The translations under genes were made by a program, and so were the position numbers. Below, piece after piece: positions 35,652-47,900 of a stretch of DNA of 64,000 nucleotides. Positions within the stretch are counted from its first letter, which is position 1. Each line of letters opens with the position of its first letter. The notes beneath the pieces are model-generated. The model was given only the letters and a program-made list of their open reading frames with translations, had not been told where the DNA came from and searched no databases. Origin of the DNA: Euonymus europaeus (lineage: Eukaryota; Streptophyta; Magnoliopsida; Celastrales; Celastraceae); NCBI GenBank assembly GCA_963580455.1, contig OY756958.1, positions 9,932,501 through 9,996,500 on the forward strand. The letters run 5' to 3'.

Positions 35652-37198
35652 TTACTCGGTGTACACTTTTTATTGTTCTTTTTTGTCAAATTTTACGAGT
35701 ATAAGCTTCCTAGATTATTTCGATGCCAAAAGTCCAACTTTTTATGACAAATGGTCAAAACCGTTTGAAGCTCCTCCATAGAGTGAGTTGAGCAACTTCG
35801 GACCATCAAAGTTACTCGGTGTACACTTTTTATTGTTCTTTTTTGTCAAATTTTACGAGTATAAGCTTCCTAGATTATTTCGATGCCAAAAGCCCAACTT
35901 TCTATTAGAAATGGACAAAACCGTTTGAAGCTCCTCCATAGAGTTAGTTGAGCAACTTCGGACTATCAAAGTTGCTCGGTGTACACTTTTTGTTGTTCTT
36001 CTATGTCAAATTTTACCAGTATAAGCTTCCTAGATTATTTCGATGCCAAAATCCCAACTTTCTATGACAAATGGACAAACCGTTTAAAGCTCCTCCATAG
36101 AGTCAGTTGAGCAACTTCGGACTATCAAAGTGCTCGGTGTATACTTTTTATTGTTCTTATATGTCAAATTTTACGAGTATAAGCTTCCTAGATTATTTTA
36201 ATGCGAAAACACCAACTTTATAAGACAAATGGATAAAAACATTAAAAGCTCCTCCATAGAGAGAATTAAGCAACTTCTAATCATCAAAATTGCTCGGTGT
36301 ACACATTTTATAGTTATTCTATGTCAAATTTTACGAGTATAAGCTTCCTCGATTATTTCGATGCCAAAACCCCAACTTTCTATGACAAATGGACAAAACC
36401 GTTTAAAGCTCCACCATAGAGTCAGTTGAGCAACTTCGGACTATTAAAGTTGCTCGGTGTACACTTTTTGTTGTTCATACTATGTCAAATTTTACGAGTA
36501 TAAGCTTCCTAGATTATTTCGATGCCAAAACCCCAACTTTCTATGACAAATGGACAAACCGTTTAAAGCTCCTCCATAGAGTCAGTTGAGCAACTTCGGA
36601 CTATCAAAGTGCTCGGTGTATACTTTTTATTGTTCTTATATGTCAAATTTTACGAGTATAGGCTTCCTAGATTATTTCAATGCGAAAACACCAACTTTAT
36701 AAGGCAAATGGATAAAAAGTTAAAAGCTCCTCCATAGAGAGAATTAAGCAACTTCTAATCATCAAAATTGCTCGGTGTACACTTTTTATTGTTCTTCTAT
36801 GTCAAATTTTACGAGTATATGCTTCCTGGATTATTTGGATTCCAAAACCCCAACTTTCTATGACAAATTGACAAAAACATTAAAAGCACCTCCATAGAGA
36901 GAGTTGTGCAACTTCGGACTATCAAAATTGCTCGGTGTACACTTTTTATTGTTCTTCTATGTCAAATTTTACAAGTATAAGCTTCCTAGATTATTTCGAT
37001 GCCAAAACCCCAACTTTCTATGACAAATGGACAAAACCGTTTAAAGCTCCTCCATGGCGTGAGTTGTGCAACTTCGGACTATCAAAGTTGCTCGGTGTAC
37101 ACTTTTTATTGTTCTTCCTTGTCAAATTTTACGAGTATAAGCTTCCTAGATTATTTCAATCCTAAGACCCCAACTTTCTATGACAAATGGACAAAAAT

Positions 37199-37296
37199 GT
37201 TAAAAGCTCCTCCATGGAGAGAGTTGTGCAACTTCGGATTATCAAACTTTAAAAGCTCCTCCATAGAGGGAGCTGAGCAACTTCGGACCATCAAAG
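37199..37296 (+). repeat. 49-bp duplication, extended monomer 10
   Basis: Junction after 37,247; partner at 31,463, including the shared CGGATTATC. Confidence 0.9.
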
Positions 37297-38205
37297 TTAC
37301 TCGGTGTACACTTTTTATTGTTCTTTTTTGTCAAATTTTACGAGTATAAGCTTCCTAGATTATTTCGATGCCAAAACCCCAACTTTCTATGACAAATGGA
37401 CAAAACCGTTTGAAGCTCCTCCATAGAGTGAGTTGAGCAACTTCGAACTATCAAAATTGCTTGGTGTACACTTTTTATTGTTCTTCTATGTCAAATTTTA
37501 CAAGTATAAGCTTCCTAGATTATTTCGATGCCAAAACCCTAACTTTCTATGACAAATCGACAAAACCGTTAAAAGCTACTCCATAGAGTGAGTTGTGCAA
37601 CTTCGGACTATCAAAGTGCTCGGTGTATACTTTTTATTGTTCTTATATGTCAAATTTTACTAGTATAAGCTTCCTCGGTTATTTCGATGCCAAAACCCCA
37701 ACTTTTTATAAAAAATGGACAAAACCCTTTAAAGCTACTCCATAGAGAGAGTTGAGCAACTTCGGACCATAAAAGTTGCTCGGTGTACACTTTTTATAGT
37801 TATTCTATGTCAAATTTTACGAGTATAAGCTTCATCGATTATTTCGATGCCAAAACCCCAACTTTCTATGACAAATGGACAAAACCGTTTAAAGCTCCTC
37901 CATAGAGTCAGTTGAGCAACTTCGGACTATCAAAGTTGCTCGGTGTACACTTTTTGTTGTTCTTCTATGTCAAATTTTACGAGTATAAGCTTCCTAGATT
38001 ATTTCGATGCCAAAACCCCAACTTTCTATGACAAATGGACAAACCGTTTAAAGCTCCTCCATGGCGTGAGTTGTGCAACTTCGGACTATCAAAGTTGCTC
38101 GGTGTACACTTTTTATTGTTCTTCCTTGTCAAATTTTACGAGTATAAGCTTCCTAGATTATTTCAATCCTAAGACCCCAACTTTCTATGACAAATGGACA
38201 AAAAT

Positions 38206-38303
38206 GTTAAAAGCTCCTCCATGGAGAGAGTTGTGCAACTTCGGACTATCAAACTTTAAAAGCTCCTCCATAGAGGGAGCTGAGCAACTTCGGACCATCA
38301 AAG
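38206..38303 (+). repeat. 49-bp duplication, extended monomer 11
   Basis: Junction after 38,254; partner at 32,470. Confidence 0.9.
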
Positions 38304-39851
38304 TTACTCGGTGTACACTTTTTATTGTTCTTTTTTGTCAAATTTTACGAGTATAAGCTTCCTAGATTATTTCGATGCCAAAACCCCAACTTTCTATGAC
38401 AAATGGACAAAACCGTTTGAAGCTCCTCCATAGAGTGAGTTGAGCAACTTCGGACCATCAAAGTTACTCGGTGTACACTTTTTATTGTTCTTTTTTGTCA
38501 AATTTTACGAGTATAAGCTTCCTAGATTATTTCGATGCCAAAACCCCAACTTTCTATGACAAATGGACAAAACCGTTTGAAGCTCCTCCATAGAGTGAGT
38601 TGAGCAACTTCGGACTATCAAAATTGCTCGGTGTACACTTTTTATTGTTCTTCTATGTCAAATTTTACAAGTATAAGCTTCCTAGATTATTTCGATGCCA
38701 AAACCCCAACTTTCTATGACAAATCGACAAAACCGTTAAAAGCTACTCCATAGAGTGAGTTGTGCAACTTCGGACTATCAAAGTGCTCGGTGTATACTTT
38801 TTATTGTTCTTATATGTCAAATTTTACTAGTATAAGCTTCCTCGGTTATTTCGATGCCAAAACCCCAACTTTTTATAAAAAATGGACAAAACCCTTTAAA
38901 GCTACTCCATAGAGAGAGTTGAGCAACTTCGGACCATAAAAGTTGCTCGGTGTACACTTTTTATAGTTATTCTATGTCAAATTTTACGAGTATAAGCTTC
39001 ATCGATTATTTCGATGCCAAAACCCCAACTTTCTATGACAAATGGACAAAACCGTTTAAAGCTCCTCCATAGAGTCAGTTGAGCAACTTCGGACTATCAA
39101 AGTTGCTCGGTGTACACTTTTTGTTGTTCTTCTATGTCAAATTTTACGAGTATAAGCTTCCTAGATTATTTCGATGCCAAAACCCCAACTTTCTATGACA
39201 AATGGACAAACCGTTTAAAGCTCCTCCATAGAGTCAGTTGAGCAACTTCGGACTATCAAAGTGCTCGGTGTATACTTTTTATTGTTCTTATATGTCAAAT
39301 TTTACGAGTATAGGCTTCCTAGATTATTTCAACGGGAAAACACCAATTTTATAAGGCAAATGGATAAAAACGTTAAAAGCTCCTCCATAGAGAGAATTAA
39401 GCAACTTCTAATCATCAAAATTGCTCGATGTACACTTTTTATTGTTCTTCTATGTCAAATTTTACGAGTATATGCTTCCTGGATTATTTGGATTCCAAAA
39501 CCCCAACTTTCTATGACAAATTGACAAAAACATTAAAAGCACCTCCACAGAGAGAGTTGTGCAACTTCGGACTATCAAAATTGCTCGGTGTACACTTTTT
39601 ATTGTTCTTCTATGTCAAATTTTACAAGTATAAGCTTCCTAGATTATTTCGATGCCAAAACCCCAACTTTCTATGACAAATGGACAAAACCGTTTAAAGC
39701 TCCTCCATGGCGTGAGTTGTGCAACTTCGGACTATCAAAGTTGCTCGGTGTACACTTTTTATTGTTCTTCCTTGTCAAATTTTACGAGTATAAGCTTCCT
39801 AGATTATTTCAATCCTAAGACCCCAACTTTCTATGACAAATGGACAAAAAT

Positions 39852-39949
39852 GTTAAAAGCTCCTCCATGGAGAGAGTTGTGCAACTTCGGACTATCAAAC
39901 TTTAAAAGCTCCTCCATAGAGAGAGCTGAGCAACTTCGGACCATCAAAG
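39852..39949 (+). repeat. 49-bp duplication, extended monomer 12
   Basis: Junction after 39,900; partner at 34,116. The second half reads GAGAGAGCTGAGC, one base from the partner. Confidence 0.9.
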
Positions 39950-40089
39950 TTACTCGGTGTACACTTTTTATTGTTCTTTTTTGTCAAATTTTACGAGTAT
40001 AAGCTTCCTAGATTATTTCGATGCCAAAACCCCAACTTTCTATGACAAATGGACAAAACCGTTTGAAGCTCCTCCATAGAGTGAGTTGA

Positions 40090-40474
40090 GCAACTTCGGA
40101 CCATCAAAGTTACTCGGTGTACACTTTTTATTGTTCTTTTTTGTCAAATTTTACGAGTATAAGCTTCCTAGATTATTTCGATGCCAAAACCCCAACTTTC
40201 TATGACAAATGGACAAAACCGTTTGAAGCTCCTCCATAGAGTGAGTTGAGCAACTTCGGACTATCAAAATTGCTCGGTGTACACTTTTTATTGTTCTTCT
40301 ATGTCAAATTTTACAAGTATAAGCTTCCTAGATTATTTCGATGCCAAAACCCTAACTTTCTATGACAAATCGACAAAACCGTTAAAAGCTACTCCATAGA
40401 GTGAGTTGTGCAACTTCGGACTATCAAAGTGCTCGGTGTATACTTTTTATTGTTCTTATATGTCAAATTTTACT
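40090..40474 (+). repeat. Monomers linking the 5,784-bp and 2,972-bp HORs
   Basis: The first monomers here repeat the GGACCATC/TTTTTTGTC form seen at about 32,660-32,720, so the join resembles an internal position of the 5,784-bp unit. This fits an unequal exchange between HOR subunits. Confidence 0.6.
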
Positions 40475-40957
40475 AGTATAAGCTTCCTCGGTTATTTCGA
40501 TGCCAAAACCCCAACTTTTTATAAAAAATGGACAAAACCCTTTAAAGCTACTCCATAGAGAGAGTTGAGCAACTTCGGACCATAAAAGTTGCTCGGTGTA
40601 CACTTTTTATAGTTATTCTATGTCAAATTTTACGAGTATAAGCTTCATCGATTATTTCGATGCCAAAACCCCAACTTTCTATGACAAATGGACAAAACCG
40701 TTTAAAGCTCCTCCATAGAGTCAGTTGAGCAACTTCGGACTATCAAAGTTGCTCGGTGTACACTTTTTGTTGTTCTTCTATGTCAAATTTTACGAGTATA
40801 AGCTCCCTAGATTATTTCGATGACAAAACCCCAACTTTCTATGACAAATGGACAAACCGTTTAAAGCTCCTCCATAGAGTCAGTTTAGCAACATCGGACT
40901 ATCAAAGTGCTCGGTGTATACTTTTTATTGTTCTTATATGTCAAATTTTACGAGTAT

Positions 40958-41117
40958 AGGCTTCCTAGATTATTTCAATGCGAAAACACCAACTTTATAA
41001 GGCAAATGGATAAAAACGTTAAAAGCTCCTCCATAGAGAGAATTAAGCAACTTCTAATCATCAAAATTGCTCGGTGTACACTTTTTATTGTTCTTCTATG
41101 TCAAATTTTACGAGTAT
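40958..41117 (+). repeat. Representative E-type monomer, R form (HindIII site lost)
   Basis: It has the same E-type marks, but the box reads AGGCTTCC, so HindIII does not cut, and the A-rich part reads AACGTTAAAAGC. R and K forms largely alternate between 48 and 57 kb. This example has ATAAGGCAAATGG, a change shared by the 30.9, 33.5, 36.7, 39.3, 41.0 and 44.0 kb copies. Confidence 0.88.
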
Positions 41118-41497
41118 ATGCTTCCTGGATTATTTGGATTCCAAAACCCCAACTTTCTATGACAAATTGACAAAAACATTAAAAGCACCTCCATAGAGAG
41201 AGTTGTGCAACTTCGGACTATCAAAATTGCTCGGTGTACACTTTTTATTGTTCTTCTATGTCAAATTTTACAAGTATAAGCTTCGTAGATTATTTCGATG
41301 CCAAAACCCCAACTTTCTATGACAAATGGACAAAACCGTTTAAAGCTCCTCCATGGCGTGAGTTGTGCAACTTCGGACTATCAAAGTTGCTCGGTGTACA
41401 CTTTTTATTGTTCTTCCTTGTCAAATTTTACGAGTATAAGCTTCCTAGATTATTTCAATCCTAAGACCCCAACTTTCTATGACAAATGGACAAAAAT

Positions 41498-41595
41498 GTT
41501 AAAAGCTCCTCCATGGAGAGAGTTGTGCAACTTCGGATTATCAAACTTTAAAAGCTCCTCCATAGAGGGAGCTGAGCAACTTCGGACCATCAAAG
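41498..41595 (+). repeat. 49-bp duplication, extended monomer 13
   Basis: Junction after 41,546. It starts the run of five marks spaced at exactly 1,486 bp. Confidence 0.9.
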
Positions 41596-42983
41596 TTACT
41601 CGGTGTACACTTTTTATTGTTCTTTTTTGTCAAATTTTACGAGTATAAGCTTCCTAGATTATTTCGATGCCAAAACCCCAACTTTCTATGACAAATGGAC
41701 AAAACCGTTTGAAGCTCCTCCATAGAGTGAGTTGAGCAACTTCGAACTATCAAAATTGCTTGGTGTACACTTTTTATTGTTCTTCTATGTCAAATTTTAC
41801 AAGTATAAGCTTCCTAGATTATTTCGATGCCAAAACCCTAACTTTCTATGACAAATCGACAAAACCGTTAAAAGCTACTCCATAGAGTGAGTTGTGCAAC
41901 TTCGGACTATCAAAGTGCTCGGTGTATACTTTTTATTGTTCTTATATGTCAAATTTTACTAGTATAAGCTTCCTCGGTTATTTCGATGCCAAAACCCCAA
42001 CTTTTTATAAAAAATGGACAAAACCCTTTAAAGCTACTCCATAGAGAGAGTTGAACAACTTCGGACCATAAAAGTTGCTCGGTGTACACTTTTTATAGTT
42101 ATTCTATGTCAAATTTTACGAGTATAAGCTTCATCGATTATTTCGATGCCAAAACCCCAACTTTCTATGACAAATGGACAAAACCGTTTAAAGCTCCTCC
42201 ATAGAGTCAGTTGAGCAACTTCGGACTATCAAAGTTGCTCGGTGTACACTTTTTGTTGTTCTTCTATGTCAAATTTTACCAGTATAAGCTTCCTAGATTA
42301 TTTCGATGCCAAAATCCCAACTTTCTATGACAAATGGACAAACCGTTTAAAGCTCCTCCATAGAGTCAGTTGAGCAACTTCGGACTATCAAAGTGCTCGG
42401 TGTATACTTTTTATTGTTCTTATATGTCAAATTTTACGAGTATAAGCTTCCTAGATTATTTTAATGCGAAAACACCAACTTTATAAGACAAATGGATAAA
42501 AACATTAAAAGCTCCTCCATAGAGAGAATTAAGCAACTTCTAATCATCAAAATTGCTCGGTGTACACCTTTTATTGTTATTCTATGTCAAATTTTACCAG
42601 TATATGCTTCCTGGATTATTTTGATTCCAAAACCCCAACTTTCTATGACAAATTGACAAAAACACTAAAAGCACCTCCATAGAGAGGGTTGTGCAACTTC
42701 GGACTATCAAAATTGCTCGGTGTACACTTTTTATTGTTCTTCTATGTCAAATTTTACAAGTATAAGCTTCCTAGATTATTTCGATGCCAAAACCCCAACT
42801 TTCTATGACAAATGAACAAAACTGTTTAAAGCTCCTCCATGGCGTGAGTTGTGCAACTTCGGACTATCAAAGTTGCTCGGTGTACACTTTTTATTGTTCT
42901 TCCATGTCAAATTTTACGAGTATAAGCTTCCTAGATTATTTCGATCCTAAGACCCCAACTTTCTATGACAAATGGACAAAAAT

Positions 42984-43081
42984 GTTAAAAGCTCCTCCAT
43001 GGAGAGAGTTGTGCAACTTCGGACTATCAAACTTTAAAAGCTCCTCCATAGAGGGAGCTGAGCAACTTCGGACCATCAAAG
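42984..43081 (+). repeat. 49-bp duplication, extended monomer 14
   Basis: Junction after 43,032. Its upstream neighbour has CTTCCATGTC, whereas monomer 13 has CTTCCTTGTC, so the two 1,486-bp subunits are distinguishable. Confidence 0.9.
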
Positions 43082-44469
43082 TTACTCGGTGTACACTTTT
43101 TATTGTTCTTTTTTGTCAAATTTTGCGAGTATAAGCTTCCTAGATTATTTCGATGCCAAAACTCCAACTTTCTATGACAAATGGACAAAACCGAATGAAG
43201 CTCCTCCATAGAGTGAGTTGAGCAACTTCGAACTATCAAAATTGCTTGGTGTACACTTTTTATTGTTCTTCTATGTCAAATTTTACAAGTATAAGCTTCC
43301 TAGATTATTTCGATGCCAAAACCCCAACTTTCTATGACAAATCGACAAAACCGTTAAAAGCTACTCCATAGAGTGAGTTGTGCAACTTCGGACTATCAAA
43401 GTGCTCGGTGTATACTTTTTATTGTTCTTATATGTCAAATTTTACGAGTATAAGCTTCCTCGGTTATTTCGATGCCAAAACCCCAACTTTTTATAAAAAA
43501 TGGACAAAACCCTTTAAAGCTACTCCATAGAGAGAGTTGAGCAACTTCGGACCATAAAAGTTGCTCGGTGTACACTTTTTATAGTTATTCTATGTCAAAT
43601 TTTACGAGTATAAGCTTCATCGATTATTTCGATGCCAAAACCCCAACTTTCTATGACAAATGGACAAAACCGTTTAAAGCTCCTCCATAGAGTCAGTTGA
43701 GCAACTTCGGACTATCAAAGTTGCTCGGTGTACACTTTTTGTTGTTCTTCTATGTCAAATTTTACGAGTATAAGCTCCCTAGATTATTTCGATGACAAAA
43801 CCCCAACTTTCTATGACAAATGGACAAACCGTTTAAAGCTCCTCCATAGAGTCAGTTTAGCAACATCGGACTATCAAAGTGCTCGGTGTATACTTTTTAT
43901 TGTTCTTATATGTCAAATTTTACGAGTATAGGCTTCCTAGATTATTTCAATGCGAAAACACCAACTTTATAAGGCAAATGGATAAAAACGTTAAAAGCTC
44001 CTCCATAGAGAGAATTAAGCAACTTCTAATCATCAAAATTGCTCGGTGTACACTTTTTATTGTTCTTCTATGTCAAATTTTACGAGTATATGCTTCCTGG
44101 ATTATTTGGATTCCAAAACCCCAACTTTCTATGACAAATTGACAAAAACATTAAAAGCACCTCCATAGAGAGAGTTGTGCAACTTCGGACTATCAAAATT
44201 GCTCGGTGTACACTTTTTATTGTTCTTCTATGTCAAATTTTACAAGTATAAGCTTCGTAGATTATTTCGATGCCAAAACCCCAACTTTCTATGACAAATG
44301 GACAAAACCGTTTAAAGCTCCTCCATGGCGTGAGTTGTGCAACTTCGGACTATCAAAGTTGCTCGGTGTACACTTTTTATTGTTCTTCCTTGTCAAATTT
44401 TACGAGTATAAGCTTCCTAGATTATTTCAATCCTAAGACCCCAACTTTCTATGACAAATGGACAAAAAT

Positions 44470-44567
44470 GTTAAAAGCTCCTCCATGGAGAGAGTTGTGC
44501 AACTTCGGATTATCAAACTTTAAAAGCTCCTCCATAGAGGGAGCTGAGCAACTTCGGACCATCAAAG
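44470..44567 (+). repeat. 49-bp duplication, extended monomer 15
   Basis: Junction after 44,518; partner at 41,546 (2,972 bp). Confidence 0.9.
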
Positions 44568-45955
44568 TTACTCGGTGTACACTTTTTATTGTTCTTTTTT
44601 GTCAAATTTTACGAGTATAAGCTTCCTAGATTATTTCGATGCCAAAACCCCAACTTTCTATGACAAATGGACAAAACCGTTTGAAGCTCCTCCATAGAGT
44701 GAGTTGAGCAACTTCGAACTATCAAAATCGCTTGGTGTACACTTTTTATTGTTCTTCTATGTCAAATTTTACAAGTATAAGCTTCCTAGATTATTTCGAT
44801 GCCAAAACCCTAACTTTCTTTGACAAATCGACAAAACCGTTAAAAGCTACTCCATAGAGTGAGTTGTGCAACTTCGGACTATCAAAGTGCTCGGTGTATA
44901 CTTTTTATGGTTCTTATATGTCAAATTTTACTAGTATAAGCTTCCTCGGTTATTTCGATGCCAAAACCCCAACTTTTTATAAAAAATGGACAAAACCCTT
45001 TAAAGCTACTCCATAGAGAGAGTTGAACAACTTCGGACCATAAAAGTTGCTCGGTGTACACTTTTTATAGTTATTCTATGTCAAATTTTACGAGTATAAG
45101 CTTCATCGATTATTTCGATGCCAAAACCCCAACTTTCTATGACAAATGGACAAAACCGTTTAAAGCTCCTCCATAGAGTCAGTTGAGCAACTTCGGACTA
45201 TCAAAGTTGCTCGGTGTACACTTTTTGTTGTTCTTCTATGTCAAATTTTACCAGTATAAGCTTCCTAGATTATTTCGATGCCAAAATCCCAACTTTCTAT
45301 GACAAATGGACAAACCGTTTAAAGCTCCTCCATAGAGTCAGTTGAGCAACTTCGGACTATCAAAGTGCTCGGTGTATACTTTTTATTGTTCTTATATGTC
45401 AAATTTTACGAGTATAAGCTTCCTAGATTATTTTAATGCGAAAACACCAACTTTATAAGACAAATGGATAAAAACATTAAAAGCTCCTCCATAGAGAGAA
45501 TTAAGCAACTTCTAATCATCAAAATTGCTCGGTGTACACCTTTTATTGTTATTCTATGTCAAATTTTACCAGTATATGCTTCCTGGATTATTTTGATTCC
45601 AAAACCCCAACTTTCTATGACAAATTGACAAAAACACTAAAAGCACCTCCATAGAGAGGGTTGTGCAACTTCGGACTATCAAAATTGCTCGGTGTACACT
45701 TTTTATTGTTCTTCTATGTCAAATTTTACAAGTATAAGCTTCCTAGATTATTTCGATGCCAAAACCCCAACTTTCTATGACAAATGAACAAAACCGTTTA
45801 AAGCTCCTCCATGGCGTGAGTTGTGCAACTTCGGACTATCAAAGTTGCTCGGTGTACACTTTTTATTGTTCTTCCATATCAAATTTTACGAGTATAAGCT
45901 TCCTAGATTATTTCGATCCTAAGACCCCAACTTTCTATGACAAATGGACAAAAAT

Positions 45956-46053
45956 GTTAAAAGCTCCTCCATGGAGAGAGTTGTGCAACTTCGGACTATC
46001 AAACTTTAAAAGCTCCTCCATAGAGAGAGCTGAGCAACTTCGGACCATCAAAG
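45956..46053 (+). repeat. 49-bp duplication, extended monomer 16
   Basis: Junction after 46,004; partner at 43,032 (2,972 bp). The second half reads GAGAGAGCTGAGC. Confidence 0.9.
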
Positions 46054-46418
46054 TTACTCGGTGTACACTTTTTATTGTTCTTTTTTGTCAAATTTTACGA
46101 GTATAAGCTTCCTAGATTATTTCGATGCCAAAACTCCAACTTTCTATGACAAATGGACAAAACCGAATGAAGCTCCTCCATAGAGTGAGTTGAGCAACTT
46201 CGAACTATTAAAATTGCTTGGTGTACACTTTTTATTGTTCTTCTATGTCAAATTTTACAAGTATAAGCTTCCTAGATTATTTCGATGCCAAAACCCCAAC
46301 TTTCTATGACAAATCGACAAAACCGTTAAAAGCTACTCCATAGAGTGAGTTGTGCAACTTCGGACTATCAAAGTGCTCGGTGTATACTTTTTATTGTTCT
46401 TATATGTCAAATTTTACG

Positions 46419-47900
46419 AGTATAAGCTTCCTCGGTTATTTCGATGCCAAAACCCCAACTTTCTATAAAAAATGGACAAAACCCTTTAAAGCTACTCCAT
46501 AGAGAGAGTTGAGCAACTTCGGACCATAAAAGTTGCTCGGTGTACACTTTTTATAGTTATTCTATGTCAAATTTTACGAGTATAAGCTTCATCGATTATT
46601 TCGATGCCAAAACCCCAACTTTCTATGACAAATGGACAAAACCGTTTAAAGCTCCTCCATAGAGTCAGTTGAGCAACTTCGGACTATCAAAGTTGCTCGG
46701 TGTACACTTTTTGTTGTTCTTCTATGTCAAATTTTACCAGTATAAGCTTCCTAGATTATTTCGATGCCAAAATCCCAACTTTCTATGACAAATGGACAAA
46801 CCGTTTAAAGCTCCTCCATAGAGTCAGTTGAGCAACTTCGGACTATCAAAGTGCTCGGTGTATACTTTTTATTGTTCTTATATGTCAAATTTTACGAGTA
46901 TAAGCTTCCTAGATTATTTGAATGCGAAAACACCAACTTTATAAGACAAATGGATAAAAACATTAAAAGCTCCTCCATAGAGAGAATTAAGCAACTTCTA
47001 ATCATCAAAATTGCTCGGTGTACACCTTTTATTGTTCTTCTATGTCAAATTTTACGAGTATATGCTTCCTGGATTATTTGGATTCCAAAACCCCAACTTT
47101 CTATGACAAATTGACAAAAACATTAAAAGCACCTCCATAGAGAGAGTTGTGCAACTTCGGACTATCAAAATTGCTCGGTGTACACTTTTTATTGTTCTTC
47201 TATGTCAAATTTTACAAGTATAAGCTTCGTAGATTATTTCGATGCCAAAACCCCAACTTTCTATGACAAATGGACAAAACCGTTTAAAGCTCCTGCATGG
47301 CGTGAGTTGTGCAACTTCGGACTATCAAAGTTGCTCGGTGTACACTTTTTATTGTTCTTCCATGTCAAATTTTATGAGTATAAGCTTCCTAGATTATTTC
47401 GATCCTAAGACCCCAACTTTCTATGACAAATGGACAAAAATGTTAAAAGCTCCTCCACGGAGAGAGTTGTGCAACTTCGGACTATCAAACTTTAAAAGCT
47501 CCTCCATAGAGGGAGCAGAGCAACTTCGGACCATCAAAGTTACTCGGTGTACACTTTTTATTGTTCTTTTTTGTCAAATTTTACGACTATAAGCTTCCTA
47601 GATTATTTCGATGCCAAAACCCCAACTTTCTATGACAAATGGACAAAACCGTTTGAAGCTCCTCCAAAGAGTGAGTTGAGCAACTTCGAACTATCAAAAT
47701 TGCTTGGTGTACACTTTTTACTGTTCTTCTATGTCAAATTTTACAAGTATAAGCTTCCTAGATTATTTCGATGCCAAAACCCCAACTTTCTATGACAAAT
47801 CGACAAAACCGATAAAAGCTACTCCATAGAGTGAGTTGTGCAACTTCGGACTATCAAAGTGCTCGGTGTATACTTTTTATTGTTCTTATATGTCAAATTT
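46419..47900 (+). repeat. Third, hybrid 1,486-bp subunit
   Basis: The extended monomer at 47,490 is again exactly 1,486 bp from the previous one, and AAGCTTCGTAG (47,222) recurs at 2,972 bp. However, the monomers near 46,735 (TTACCAG) and the K-form E monomer near 46,900 match the other subunit type. It therefore looks like a recombinant of the two subunits. Private changes include ATTTGAATGCG near 46,917 and CCTGCATGGCG near 47,292. Confidence 0.75.
47442..47539 (+). repeat. 49-bp duplication, extended monomer 17
   Basis: Junction after 47,490. It is the last mark before a 12.8-kb gap without any. It reads CTCCACGGAG and GAGGGAGCAGAGC. Confidence 0.9.

Larger units (their letters stand above)
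34724..40089 (+). repeat. 5,784-bp HOR, copy 2
   Basis: It is nearly identical to 28,940-34,305. Differences I saw are few: CAAATTTTACC near 35,319 (CAATTTTTACC in copy 1), CAACGGGAAAACACCAATTTT near 39,331 (CAACGCGAAAACACCAACTTT in copy 1; each shown with its distinguishing bases) and GAGAGAGCTGAGC near 39,919 (GAGGGAGCTGAGC in copy 1). The match ends near 40,089, where GGACCATC replaces GAACTATC. Confidence 0.9.
40475..43446 (+). repeat. 2,972-bp HOR (two 1,486-bp subunits), copy 1
   Basis: Marks shared with the next copy at exactly 2,972 bp are AAGCTCCCTAG (40,801), GATGACAAAACC (40,829), AACATCGG (40,889), AAGCTTCGTAG (41,278), CACTAAAAGCACC with GAGAGGGTTG (about 42,663-42,690), ATGAACAAAAC (42,811) and CCGAATGAAG (43,191). 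Extended monomers at 41,546 and 43,032 are 1,486 bp apart. A 1,486-bp subunit equals nine monomers plus 49 bp. Confidence 0.9.
43447..46418 (+). repeat. 2,972-bp HOR, copy 2
   Basis: It repeats copy 1 with scattered substitutions: AAAATCGCTTGG near 44,726, CTTTCTTTGAC near 44,814, TTTATGGTTC near 44,905, CCATATCAAAT near 45,875, GAGAGAGCTG near 46,023 and ACTATTAAAATTG near 46,205. Extended monomers at 44,518 and 46,004 keep the 1,486-bp spacing. Confidence 0.9.

Noticed and set aside
43027..43239. 70-codon open frame on the - strand
   Set aside because: It is the reverse of ordinary satellite monomers, opened by local substitutions such as CCGAATGAAG. Nothing supports coding.
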